Source: Flavobacterium sinopsychrotolerans (GTDB lineage: Bacteria > Bacteroidota > Bacteroidia > Flavobacteriales > Flavobacteriaceae). From it: a DNA stretch of 64,000 nt. A model generated the notes under the pieces. It made no database searches, was not told where the DNA came from, and worked only from the letters and a program-made list of their open reading frames with translations. Location of the stretch: assembly GCF_900110375.1 (NCBI RefSeq), contig NZ_FODN01000004.1:186001-250000 (forward strand). The letters are read 5' to 3'. Positions 8,680 through 16,945 of this stretch are shown in pieces. Made by a program: the position numbers and the translations under genes. The stretch's first letter is position 1. Each line of letters starts with the position of its first letter.

Positions 8680-9143
8680 ACTAATCAGTTAATTATAAAT
8701 GATTCTACTGCCAAAATACTAAAAAACAACCAAGAAAGCATCACAGGAAACCATTATTTTTTAGATTATTTTTAAACAAATTCTAAAAAATAATAGCCCC
8801 AAATAGCATTAATGAGTACTATTTAGCCTGAAGAAAAAGGGAGTTTGCACATTAAGATTTAGAAGGAATTGAAAGTCTATTGGTATTGGATTTAAAGGTA
8901 TATTCTAAAAAGCAAACCGACTGGAAAGTAATTTTTAGTCGGTTTTTATGGAAATAATTTGATTCAATGTCAAATCGATCGCAGTCGAGATTCTTTTTAT
9001 TCTAAATTAGTTTTCTGTAAGTAAAGTCATTAATTTTGCTGAACGTAAAAAACAAATTACAGCACGAATTCACCAAAACATGGGTGTATTTAAGCTACTT
9101 TGTAAAAAATATATAAAAGTAACCAATTAACACAATCGATAAA
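8680..9143. other. intergenic region with an orphan terminator hairpin
   Basis: No intact gene is seen. A short open stretch at about 8850-8945 reads in-frame as protein-like sequence (LEGIESLLVLDLKVYSKKQT) and runs directly into the hairpin at 8914-8947. It may be the 3' remnant of a lost gene, but this is weak. Confidence 0.4.
8914..8947 (+). terminator. orphan intrinsic terminator
   Basis: AAACCGACT pairs with AGTCGGTTT across a 14-nt loop and is followed by T-rich sequence. There is no intact plus-strand gene upstream for it to serve, since the nearest upstream gene reads the other way. Confidence 0.7.
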
Positions 9144-9821
9144 ATGACAAATGAAAAACCCAAAAGCTTAGAGAAACTTGGATTATTAAATTTGATTGTA
9201 TTAATTTTATCAATTTATGTTTTAGGTGCATTAATTGTCGATTCTGTATATATTCTGCCTACTGAAACTTCTCTCCTATTAAATTATATTGACTATTCGA
9301 TTTGCATATTTTTCTTTGTTGAATTTTGTATTCGTTTTAGAAAAGCGGAAAACAAATTAAAGTTTATGCGCTAGGGTTGGATTGATTTAATTTCATGTAT
9401 TCCAATGATCGAAACTCTACGTCCAGGACGTTTATTACGACTTATTCGATTATTACGAATTATAAGAGCATTCAAAACAACAAAAAATATTGTCGATCAT
9501 ATTTTTGCAAATAAAGCAGAAGGCGCTTTTACTTCAGTTTCAGTTATCGCAATATTATTGGTAATCTTTTCAGCAATTGGAATTTTACAGGTTGAAAACG
9601 ATCCAAATAGTAATATTAAAACTGCCGAGGATGCAATTTGGTGGGCTTATGTTACCATTACAACTGTCGGTTACGGAGATAAATTTCCAGTTACAACCGA
9701 AGGTAGGATAATTGCGGCTATTTTAATGACTGCAGGTGTTGGGCTATTTGGTACATTTACTGCATTCGTTGCTTCTTGGTTTGTCATTGATAACAAACAA
9801 AATATAGAATCTGAAAAATAA
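9144..9821 (+). pseudogene. voltage-gated potassium channel interrupted by an in-frame TAG
   Basis: Two ORFs (9144-9374 and 9405-9821) are in the same frame, separated only by TAG at 9372-9374. Read through, they form one channel of about 225 residues: S1 near 18-40, S2 near 50-66, an S3-like WIDLISCIP, and an S4 voltage sensor rich in arginine (RPGRLLRLIRLLRIIRAF). S5 is followed by a pore helix with selectivity filter TTVGYGD, then S6. Relatives have Trp-Gly-Trp-Ile-Asp at the stop position, so TGG to TAG is the likely change. No frameshift or other damage is seen, so the loss is recent, or the stop is read through, or it is a sequencing error. The second part alone could start at ATG 9405 and would keep S4 to S6. 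Confidence 0.8.
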
Positions 9822-10025
9822 TTAAGTTCGTGACAGGTAACAGTTATTTTGTTTGATTACTGGGTTTGTTTTGTGTTTGAAGATTCTATAAACTTTATAA
9901 AAGAATTATGTAGTTGTACTCTTTTCAACAAAATTTATTTAATCCCACAAAACTTCAAGATGTTGTTCATAATGCAAAAAAAAGAATAGCATAAACAAGA
10001 AATATAAATTATTTAAATTACTATT

Positions 10026-10430
10026 ATGAAAAAATTATTACTCCTTTTGACATATGTCCTATTTACTTCATGTGTTACAAATTATTATTTTGTGAATATT
10101 GAGGAAGACACACCAATTTATGAAAATACTAATGGTGGTAGCGAATCGATTATTGTAATTCCAAAAGGCAATAGTGCATTTATAGCTTCCGGTACAAAAA
10201 GACACAGAAAAGTCAAATGGAAAACATATAAAGGTTGGGCAATAAATCCTATATATAGTAGTCCAACAAATTCTAATTATTCTAGCAAGTCTAATTCATC
10301 AAGTACAAATTACAATAATCCTTCAACAAGAAGTTCTTCTGGCGGAACAGTCCACGTAAAAGGATATACAAGAAAAGATGGAACTTATGTTAGGCCTCAT
10401 ACCAGAAGTGCTCCAAAAAGAAAACATTAA
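10026..10430 (+). CDS. small lipoprotein with SH3-like region
   Basis: This is a 134-residue predicted lipoprotein. The signal peptide MKKLLLLLTYVLFTSC ends in a lipobox Cys at residue 16. Residues 20-75 have the short beta-strand pattern of a bacterial SH3-like domain (DTPIYENTNGG ... KVKWKTYKGWA). A Ser/Asn/Thr-rich linker follows, then a basic tail with GYTRKDGTYVRPHTRS, a motif often seen in short proteins of many bacteria. It is probably anchored in the outer or inner membrane. Its role is unknown. Confidence 0.7.
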   Translation: MKKLLLLLTYVLFTSCVTNYYFVNIEEDTPIYENTNGGSESIIVIPKGNSAFIASGTKRHRKVKWKTYKGWAINPIYSSPTNSNYSSKSNSSSTNYNNPSTRSSSGGTVHVKGYTRKDGTYVRPHTRSAPKRKH

Positions 10431-10519
10431 CATAATTACTCGGATATACACAATATCTATTAGTTTGATAGTACGGAAATGTTTTCCGTGCCCACAACAA
10501 CAAGATAAAAAAACAAAAT

Positions 10520-10553
10520 AAGCTACTGACTTAAAATGATATAGCTTTTTTTA
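10520..10553 (+). terminator. terminator hairpin
   Basis: AAGCTA (10520-10525) pairs with TAGCTT (10542-10547) and is followed by a T run. It lies between the small lipoprotein and the next plus-strand gene. The stem is short. Confidence 0.55.
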
Positions 10554-10588
10554 TACCTTGGCTAAAATAAAAACCAAACAGAAAAATT

Positions 10589-11074
10589 ATGAATACAACA
10601 GAGCAAGCGCCACTAAAGCAGAAGCCATCAAAGTTCAGTATCAAAAACATTTTTGTTCCGGACTACGAAAACTACGAAGGAGTTCGCAAAATCAATATTT
10701 ATGTGATGCGGCTGTTTTTCGCTTTAATGTTTGTTTTTGTTGCCACTGATTCCTGGACCGTTATTCTTACCCATGAAGGTGCTTGGGATCCTACAAGGGC
10801 GGTTGCTTGGTGCACTTGGGCTGCTTACTCAACACTGGCGCTTTTAGGCATGTTTCATACGTTGCGTATGCTACCTATTATGCTTTTTATGATTTTTTAT
10901 AAAGGACTTTGGCTTGCGGTAGTGGCTTATCCCTTATGGTCCGCAGGAACGCTAAAAGGTTCACCGGCCGAAGAAATGGCGTATATGTTCTCCGGAATTA
11001 TCATACCAATACTCTTTGTGCCTTGGAAATATGTATTCAAAAAATACATTTTATTCGAAACTAAAAAGAAATAA
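10589..11074 (+). CDS. four-helix membrane protein of unknown function
   Basis: This is a 161-residue integral membrane protein with a 35-residue cytoplasmic-looking N-terminus and about four hydrophobic segments: near 40-58, 75-93, 97-118 and 132-150. The C-terminus is basic (KKYILFETKKK). I do not recognise the family. The ATG at 10589 is a good start. An overlapping frame at 10558 is a shadow. The gene is alone between two terminators. Confidence 0.65.
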   Translation: MNTTEQAPLKQKPSKFSIKNIFVPDYENYEGVRKINIYVMRLFFALMFVFVATDSWTVILTHEGAWDPTRAVAWCTWAAYSTLALLGMFHTLRMLPIMLFMIFYKGLWLAVVAYPLWSAGTLKGSPAEEMAYMFSGIIIPILFVPWKYVFKKYILFETKKK

Positions 11075-11099
11075 TTATAGCATTTCAATATACCTATTA

Positions 11100-11142
11100 A
11101 AAACCAAAACGGCTGAAAAATTTTTCAGCCATTTTGGTTTTT
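11100..11142. terminator. bidirectional terminator
   Basis: A long near-perfect palindrome (AAACCAAAA-GGCTGAAAAA with TTTTTCAGCC-TTTTGGTTT) has A and T runs on both sides. It terminates the plus-strand membrane protein gene and the minus-strand YSC84-type gene. Confidence 0.9.
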
Positions 11143-11143
11143 A

Positions 11144-11683
11144 TCACAATTTATTAAATTTAAACTTCTGTCCGCCAACTGATGCCTCGTACATGAGTCC
11201 GCCTTTTTGCATGGTAAACACCATCACGCCATCCGTGTATTTTACATTTGCGGAGGCGCCCTCGGTTACCGCTACTGCGGAGGCTTGTGCGGAAAACTCG
11301 AATCGGCTTTCTTTAAACCGGTCCATTTCATTTTTTGTTTCAAAAAATATCACCTCCCGATACGCTTGTCCACCGGCCTGAAATCCTATACTCACTTGCG
11401 ACAACTTGGCCATGCCCACTCTCTTGTTCTGTTCATAGGCTACTCCGTTACCAGCCGCTCCTCCAATACCCAGTCCTCCCTTGCCTACATTAGGAAAAAT
11501 AACATAACCGTAGGCTTTATCAAAAAGTGCTTTCATCAGCGGGTCACTTTTGATGAACTCAGCCTTTGCAGTCTGGCTGTCCGCAATAATTTTATTCTTT
11601 TTGGCAGTCGATTGCCCATACATTGGCGCTATGCTTAATAAACAAGCCAACACTATTACCCAAATATTATTTAAATTTTTCAT
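11144..11683 (-). CDS. SYLF/YSC84-domain lipid-binding protein
   Basis: This is a 179-residue secreted protein. The signal peptide (residues 1-23, ending MYGQ) precedes a SYLF/YSC84-type domain (DUF500). It has the family pattern of AYGYVIFPNVGKGGLGIGGA, then GVAYEQ, SIGFQAGGQAYREVIFF, and EGASANVKYTDGVMVFTMQKGG. The eukaryotic members bind phosphoinositides; the bacterial ones are small periplasmic proteins of uncertain role. It stands alone, convergent with its left neighbour. Confidence 0.85.
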   Translation of the reverse strand: MKNLNNIWVIVLACLLSIAPMYGQSTAKKNKIIADSQTAKAEFIKSDPLMKALFDKAYGYVIFPNVGKGGLGIGGAAGNGVAYEQNKRVGMAKLSQVSIGFQAGGQAYREVIFFETKNEMDRFKESRFEFSAQASAVAVTEGASANVKYTDGVMVFTMQKGGLMYEASVGGQKFKFNKL

Positions 11684-11881
11684 AATTTTACCTATTAAAT
11701 TGTTTGTTTAATTTCTATATCCAAAGTTAAAAAAAAATTGTCATTAAAATCATATAATATTGATTATCAGTATTTTATTTTATCATTGAAATTAACTCCT
11801 AACGCAAATGCTACTTGTTTTGATGACAATTTAGACCGAAACAAGAACCCGATAGAAATGCTATGGTGTATTCCTTTTTTC

Positions 11882-11889
11882 TACCTTTG
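11882..11889 (+). promoter_or_regulatory. -7 element for the acetyltransferase gene
   Basis: TACCTTTG is a perfect TAnnTTTG match, 30 nt before the ATG at 11919. No TTG sits at the usual -33 distance. Confidence 0.6.
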
Positions 11890-11918
11890 AAAAAGACAAA
11901 AACACAAGACAAATTCGC

Positions 11919-12428
11919 ATGATTACAAAAGCAACACTGGAGAACATTTCACAATTAAACACCTTAATCAATTCAGCGTACCGCGGGGAATCTTCTAAAA
12001 AAGGATGGACTACTGAGGCGAACATTTTGGAAGGACTCCGAACTACTGAACAAGAACTGACTGAAGTCCTTCAAGACCCTAAAAATACGATTCTAAAATT
12101 TACGGACAACAACCGGATTATAGGTTGCGTATTATTGGTAGAAAAAGAGCAACAATTGTATTTAGGCATGCTGACTGTTTCACCTGAATTACAAAACAGT
12201 GGCGTAGGGAAACAATTATTGCAACAGGCAGAACTTCATGCCCAAGCATTAGGATTACCGAAAATTGTTATGACTGTAATTTCCGTTCGGGAGGAATTAA
12301 TTGCTTGGTACAAGCGCAACGGTTATATCGATACCGGCGCAAGAGAACCCTTTCCGGCAAGTGTTGTTCATATTCCAATTACGGAAGAGCCCTTGGAATT
12401 TATTGTTATGGAAAAAAGTATTAATTAA
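11919..12428 (+). CDS. GNAT family N-acetyltransferase
   Basis: This is a 169-residue single-domain acetyltransferase. The acetyl-CoA pyrophosphate loop reads VSPELQNSGVGKQLLQQAE (about residues 88-106), preceded by the LGMLTV strand. The typical C-terminal WYKRNGYIDTGAREPFP follows. The substrate cannot be inferred. It has its own -7 element and no operon partner. Confidence 0.88.
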   Translation: MITKATLENISQLNTLINSAYRGESSKKGWTTEANILEGLRTTEQELTEVLQDPKNTILKFTDNNRIIGCVLLVEKEQQLYLGMLTVSPELQNSGVGKQLLQQAELHAQALGLPKIVMTVISVREELIAWYKRNGYIDTGAREPFPASVVHIPITEEPLEFIVMEKSIN

Positions 12429-12576
12429 CTTAAACAATTGATTTGTATTTAATTATATTTTTAAAATAAAATTAATTAACTTTATTAATTCCTTTTCATT
12501 ACCAACAGAAAAGCAATAATAACTTCAATCTATTAGTATTCCTATTCTCAATTTATAAATCTTAAATCAAAATAAG

Positions 12577-13080
12577 ATGGCAACTACTCCCAAAACACTT
12601 GTTATAAAAGATTTAGAAGAAAAATCAATTTTGGTTTCCAGAACATTTTCTGCTCCGCTAGAAAAAGTTTGGCGTGCCTATACGGAAAGTGAATTATTAG
12701 AACAATGGTGGGCACCAAAACCTTGGAAAGCCGAAACCAAAACGATGCAATTTTCGGTTGGCGGTCATTGGCTTTACGCCATGGTGGGTCCTGAAAATGA
12801 AAAACATTGGGGACGCATGGACTATACTGCCATAACACCGCATTTGAGTTTTGAAATTAAAGATAGTTTTTGTGATGAAGAAGGAAACGTAAATTCTTCG
12901 TTGCCGGTTGCTACAGGAACTATTGTTTTTACACCAACAGCATCGGGCACTTTGGTGGAATTCAAGATGTTTTATTCCAATGAAAAAGAGATTGAAACCA
13001 TGATTGAAATGGGTTTTGAACAAGGTATTACCGCTTGTTTGGAGCAATTGGAAACGTTATTTCTAGAAAATAAAATATAA
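12577..13080 (+). CDS. SRPBCC / AHSA1-like domain protein
   Basis: This is a 167-residue protein of the START/SRPBCC superfamily, AHSA1-like subgroup. Markers are VSRTFSAPLEKVWRAYTE near residues 21-38, then LEQWWAPKPW, GGHWLYAMVGP, and the C-terminal helix with EQGITACLEQLE. These proteins form a hydrophobic ligand pocket. Many are of unknown function and occur in stress or antibiotic-resistance contexts. It has no operon partner. Confidence 0.87.
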   Translation: MATTPKTLVIKDLEEKSILVSRTFSAPLEKVWRAYTESELLEQWWAPKPWKAETKTMQFSVGGHWLYAMVGPENEKHWGRMDYTAITPHLSFEIKDSFCDEEGNVNSSLPVATGTIVFTPTASGTLVEFKMFYSNEKEIETMIEMGFEQGITACLEQLETLFLENKI

Positions 13081-13119
13081 CAATCTTCTATGAGAAGATA
13101 TAGATTTCTAAGTTTCTTC

Positions 13120-13270
13120 GGGCGGCTCGCGTAAGGGATTGCGGTGGCATCCTTTATTTTTTTTCTTTAAAAAAATAAAGATACAGCCAAAAGCCCGACC
13201 CCAAAGCTGCAGATACGTAAATGGAAAAAAGAATTTTCTGCTTTGGGGTTACGCCCAATCCCTAATATAA
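13120..13270. repeat. nested palindromic repeat (dispersed repeat family, copy D)
   Basis: The centre is GGCATCCTTT, an A/T hairpin, and AAAGATACAG, a signature shared with the repeat at 54305-54382 and partly with the one at 19928-20010. Outer arms pair: AGGGATTG (13134-13141) with CAATCCCT (13256-13263), and ACCCCAAAGC (13198-13207) with GCTTTGGGGT (13240-13249). No ORF lies within. It fills the gap between two plus-strand genes. Confidence 0.7.
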
Positions 13271-13305
13271 AATCCAATATCAGGGAATATGGGTAAAACA
13301 AAACC

Positions 13306-13313
13306 TATTTTTG
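13306..13313 (+). promoter_or_regulatory. -7 element placing the transcript start at the start codon
   Basis: TATTTTTG is a perfect TAnnTTTG. It ends 5 nt before the GTG at 13318, so transcription would start at or next to the start codon, giving a leaderless mRNA. Confidence 0.55.
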
Positions 13314-13317
13314 TGAC

Positions 13318-14508
13318 GTGAAAAAATCAGTTTCAATTATTGGAGGAGGACCCGCAGCGCTTATACTTGCTGCATTATTGGATTGTAAGAAATTCAAGGT
13401 TACCATTTACGAAAAAAACAAAACACTGGGAAGGAAATTTCTGGTGGCTGGAAAAGGTGGATTTAACCTCACTCATTCGGAACCTATTGGGGAGTTGATT
13501 GCGCGCTACACTCCGCCTCATTTTCTGGAAAAAGCACTCCTTGATTTTGATAACGAAGACTTTAGACAGTGGATTGATTCCATTGGTATTCCAACGTATA
13601 TTGGCAGCAGCAAACGGGTTTATCCTGAAAGTGGTATCAAACCCATAACGGTGCTCAACGCAATTCTGGATGTTCTGGATAAGCAAGGTGTTGCCATTCA
13701 ATACCAACACACTTGGACGGGTTGGACGAGCAATGATGCACTTATTTTCAATACGGATACAGCAATAAAATCTGACTATACCATTTTTGCCATGGGCGGC
13801 GGGAGCTGGAAAGTCACCGGTTCTGATGGCACTTGGCTAGATTTATTTGAAAGGGAAAGTATTCCTATCGTTCCTTTTCAATCTTCGAATTGTGCGTATC
13901 GCGTGAACTGGCCAGAAGATTTTATCTTAGAACATGAAGGCAGTCCGCTTAAAAATATTGCTATCAGTTGTTTAAATAAAAGACAAAAAGGGGAAGCGGT
14001 TATCACGCGTTTCGGTTTAGAAGGCAATGCCATTTATGCGCTTAGTCCACAAATTCGGGAGGAATTGGAGAGCCATCAAAAAGCGACAGTTTTCTTGGAT
14101 ATGAAACCAACCTTACTTTATAATGATTTACTTCAAAAGATTAAAAAATCAACTTTTAAAAAGACAAGCGAAACATTACTGAAAGAAGTAAAATTAAGTC
14201 CTGCACAGATTGGACTTTTGAAAAAATACCTTTCCAAAGAAACCTACCTGAATTCGGAATTATTGTCACAAAACATAAAAAAATTGAGTATTGAAATCAC
14301 AGGTTCTGCCTTACTGAACGATGCAATATCTACAACAGGAGGCATTCAACTGATTGCTGTGGATGAAAATTTCCAACTAAAAAATAAAAAAAATAATTAT
14401 TGTATCGGTGAAATGCTCGACTGGGATGCGCCCACTGGCGGTTATCTTCTGCAAGCTTGCTTTAGTATGGGAATGCATCTTGCGCGTCACCTGAATAAAG
14501 TTCCTTAA
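13318..14508 (+). CDS. NAD(P)/FAD-dependent oxidoreductase, HI0933/YhiN-like (TIGR03862 type)
   Basis: This is a 396-residue cytoplasmic flavoprotein. The FAD-binding Rossmann motif GGGPAALILAALL begins at residue 9, so translation must start close to the GTG at 13318. KFLVAGKGGFNLTHSE (about 40-55) and the C-terminal GGIQL ... GEMLDWDAPTGGYLLQ are hallmarks of the HI0933/BaiN-like family. The reaction of this subgroup is not established. The GTG start lies directly after a -7 promoter element, so the mRNA may be leaderless. The gene ends before a large inverted repeat. Confidence 0.88.
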   Translation: MKKSVSIIGGGPAALILAALLDCKKFKVTIYEKNKTLGRKFLVAGKGGFNLTHSEPIGELIARYTPPHFLEKALLDFDNEDFRQWIDSIGIPTYIGSSKRVYPESGIKPITVLNAILDVLDKQGVAIQYQHTWTGWTSNDALIFNTDTAIKSDYTIFAMGGGSWKVTGSDGTWLDLFERESIPIVPFQSSNCAYRVNWPEDFILEHEGSPLKNIAISCLNKRQKGEAVITRFGLEGNAIYALSPQIREELESHQKATVFLDMKPTLLYNDLLQKIKKSTFKKTSETLLKEVKLSPAQIGLLKKYLSKETYLNSELLSQNIKKLSIEITGSALLNDAISTTGGIQLIAVDENFQLKNKKNNYCIGEMLDWDAPTGGYLLQACFSMGMHLARHLNKVP

Positions 14509-14572
14509 TTTTTTGCCAATATTTTCCTTAAGTAATACATATTAAATCTTGTATCAATGCTTTTACAAATTA

Positions 14573-14657
14573 GCCACAGATTCACAGATTAAAATTAGAT
14601 TTTTGGCAAAAAAAAAACATAGCTATTCAACAATTTATAAATCTGTGAATCTGTGGC
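14573..14657. repeat. 18-bp perfect inverted repeat with internal direct repeats
   Basis: The arm GCCACAGATTCACAGATT (14573-14590) pairs perfectly with 14640-14657 across a 49-nt loop. Each arm contains two CACAGATT octamers in tandem. Neither strand shows a T run after the stem, so it is not a classic terminator, although it lies between convergent genes. CACAGATT-type inverted repeats recur in Bacteroidota intergenic DNA. Confidence 0.8.
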
Positions 14658-14772
14658 CAAAAAAAAAATGCTTGGAATGTTTGCGGACAGTCGTAACTTT
14701 TAATATTCTATTGTTGAAAGCATAAAAGTATTTTGATTACGAAATGACTTTCCAACAGCTTTTAAAATTTAT

Positions 14773-15156
14773 TTACAATACCATTTCTTCAAACAAGCGT
14801 TGTGTGGTTTGTTCCAAATCATCACACAAACCCGGATGCGGTCTTGAGGTTTGAATGGCAGAACTGCGAAGCGCTGTCAACCAACGGAAACGGGATGGAA
14901 TATCAAATTGCGCTATGGGTCCACCTGATTTTTCGCCAAGTGCCACTTTTGCAAATGCCTGCACATTTAAATGCAATTGTTCCACATCCAAATCATCTGA
15001 AAAAAGTTGGAGTTTGGCTTCATTGACCGAATACAGCACCTTAATAAACTTTGCTTTTTTACAAAAAAGAATAATACCCACATTGAGGAATTCTTCGCGT
15101 TCTACCCTTGGCACAACCCGGATTACGGCATACTCATATAAGTGCTTCTCTTGCAT
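14773..15156 (-). CDS. DUF3037 domain protein
   Basis: This is a 127-residue small protein with the DUF3037 pattern: EYAVIRVVPRVEREEFLNVGIILFC at the start and TSRPHPGLCDDLEQTTQRLFEEMV at the end. Function is unknown. It follows and overlaps (23 bp) the HipA-like kinase gene. The pair is a recurrent arrangement, which suggests the two products work together. Confidence 0.85.
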   Translation of the reverse strand: MQEKHLYEYAVIRVVPRVEREEFLNVGIILFCKKAKFIKVLYSVNEAKLQLFSDDLDVEQLHLNVQAFAKVALGEKSGGPIAQFDIPSRFRWLTALRSSAIQTSRPHPGLCDDLEQTTQRLFEEMVL

Positions 15157-15928
15157 TTTGCGCTTCGTTTATAAAAATTTCTGAATGGTTCAAACGTGTG
15201 GATAAAAACTGAAAATAGACTTCCCGAATGGCTTCGGGAGTTTCATCGGTATCTTCCCAATTCAGCCATACTTCAGGAATCAGATTCACGATATTCTGTA
15301 CTACTTCGTTCGTCAATATTTTTTTGAATGCTACATCAGTTTCTATTAATAACGAAGCCTGAGGTAACAATACATGGTCTTTTATCAATGCAAAAGGACT
15401 TTGTGCTTGCTTTTCCCAATTGGTCCACGAATGATGAAAATAAAGACTGGCGCCATGATCGATCAGCCATAATTCTTTATGCCAAATTAACATATTGGTG
15501 TTTCTAAACGTTCTGTCCACGTTTGTAATAAAAGCATCCAACCAAACAATTTGGGAAGCTAATTTTGGATCAACCAACGTGACAACAGGATCAAAATTTA
15601 TGGCTCCCGATAAATAATGCAAAGCTAAATTAAGGCCTTGACTCCCTTGAAGCAAGTCCTGAATTTCTTCATCGGCTTCACTGCGACCAAAAGCTTCGTC
15701 AAGATTCGCAAAAACGAGTTCGGGCATTTTCAGATTTAAAATACGAGCAATTTCTCCTCCTATTAATTCGGCAATTAAGGCTTTTACGCCATGTCCGGCA
15801 CCTTTGAATTTCAAGACGTATTTAAAATCATCATCGGCTTCAGCGAGCGCAGGCAAAGAACCTCCTTCCCGCAAAGGAGTGATGTATCGCGTAACATTTA
15901 CGGTTCTAAGATGGGGTGTTTTTTCCAT
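15134..15928 (-). CDS. HipA-like kinase family protein
   Basis: This is a 264-residue protein related to the C-terminal kinase domain of HipA. Visible motifs are YVLKFKGAGHGVKALIAELIGGEIA (about residues 36-60, nucleotide-binding Lys and following helix), WLDAFITNVDRTFRNTNML (catalytic Asp/Asn loop) and LWLIDHGASLYFHH (metal-binding Asp). The N-terminal HipA region and a HipB partner are absent. An upstream TTG at 15964 would add 12 residues, but it lies inside a perfect -7 element (15962-15969), so the ATG at 15928 is chosen. It is probably cotranscribed with the DUF3037 gene. Confidence 0.85.
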   Translation of the reverse strand: MEKTPHLRTVNVTRYITPLREGGSLPALAEADDDFKYVLKFKGAGHGVKALIAELIGGEIARILNLKMPELVFANLDEAFGRSEADEEIQDLLQGSQGLNLALHYLSGAINFDPVVTLVDPKLASQIVWLDAFITNVDRTFRNTNMLIWHKELWLIDHGASLYFHHSWTNWEKQAQSPFALIKDHVLLPQASLLIETDVAFKKILTNEVVQNIVNLIPEVWLNWEDTDETPEAIREVYFQFLSTRLNHSEIFINEAQNAREALI

Positions 15929-15961
15929 AATTGAATTGGATAAAGCAATTTTGCTTGGATA

Positions 15962-15969
15962 CAAACTTA
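15962..15969 (-). promoter_or_regulatory. -7 element that fixes the HipA-like start
   Basis: Read on the minus strand this is TAAGTTTG, a perfect TAnnTTTG. It overlaps an alternative TTG start, so translation must use the ATG at 15928. Confidence 0.6.
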
Positions 15970-16005
15970 CAAATAACTGAGGTAAAATTCATTTATGAGT
16001 ACTAT

Positions 16006-16860
16006 TTACTCCAATTTTTCTAAACTCAGAAAGGCTTTCCCAATATTCGCAATCACATCTGAAGCGATAAAAGACTGGTAACCTGTTTCCGGTAGCGCAA
16101 TATCAGCCGTTAATCCGTGGAGGTAAACACCAAGAATTGCAGCGCTGATGGGTTCATAGGATTGTGCCAATAAGCTGGTAATCATTCCTGTCAAAACATC
16201 GCCACTTCCGGCGGTTGCAAGCGCAGCATTTCCGGTGGTGTTTTCATAAACAGTTTCGCCATCTATGATTCGGGTAGGTGCGCCTTTCATTACTATTATA
16301 ATTTCATACTGTTTGGAGAAAGAGATTGCTTTACTCATTTTCTCTTCTTCGGAATCCCATTTTCCAATCAATCGTTCCAGTTCTTTGGGATGTGGCGTGA
16401 TAATCGTTTTGGGTTGTACTAAAGATAATAATTTTTTATTTTTGGAGATTATATTCAATGCATCAGCATCTATTACTAAAGGAATTCTATTCGTTTTCAA
16501 AAATTGATAGAGCGCATTTTGGGTTTCTACGGCCTGACCCAAACCGGGACCAATTCCGATGGCCTGCGGTACTACATCAAAAGTTATTTCTGAAATTATT
16601 GCGTCCTGAATATCTGTAAGAACCATGACTTCGGGAATCGCTGTTTGCAGAATAGTGTACCCACATTTTGGAATAAAAACAGTGACTAATCCGCAACCAG
16701 TTTTTAAACAAGCTTTGGAAGATAAACTTACTGCTCCTATTTTGCCATAACTTCCGCCAATGATTAAAGCATGTCCTTGAATTCCTTTATGCGTATGTTG
16801 ATCCGGTTGTTTATAGCGTTTCAGAATTTCGTTTTGGTCGATGTAAATACAACTATTCAT
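16006..16860 (-). CDS. nnrD: ADP/ATP-dependent NAD(P)H-hydrate dehydratase
   Basis: This 284-residue enzyme repairs NAD(P)HX, a damaged hydrated cofactor, using a nucleotide triphosphate or diphosphate. It is the YjeF C-terminal (ribokinase-like) domain only. Markers are [21 protein letters not shown] (about 28-48), [36 protein letters not shown], and NATGN-type [14 protein letters not shown] near 210-225. The epimerase (NnrE) domain, often fused in front, is absent here and must be encoded elsewhere if present. It lies between the HipA-like gene and priA, all on the minus strand. Confidence 0.92.
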   Translation of the reverse strand: MNSCIYIDQNEILKRYKQPDQHTHKGIQGHALIIGGSYGKIGAVSLSSKACLKTGCGLVTVFIPKCGYTILQTAIPEVMVLTDIQDAIISEITFDVVPQAIGIGPGLGQAVETQNALYQFLKTNRIPLVIDADALNIISKNKKLLSLVQPKTIITPHPKELERLIGKWDSEEEKMSKAISFSKQYEIIIVMKGAPTRIIDGETVYENTTGNAALATAGSGDVLTGMITSLLAQSYEPISAAILGVYLHGLTADIALPETGYQSFIASDVIANIGKAFLSLEKLE

Positions 16861-16945
16861 GGAAATTTGTTTGCTTAAAATTACGTATTTAAAAGCTCAT
16901 ATAGTAATTCAGTACGGATGTTTTTCATCCCCAAGACATAATTTC

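Noticed and set aside
10558..10749. 63-codon plus-strand ORF
   Set aside because: It overlaps the better-supported membrane protein ORF at 10589 and has no protein-like pattern.
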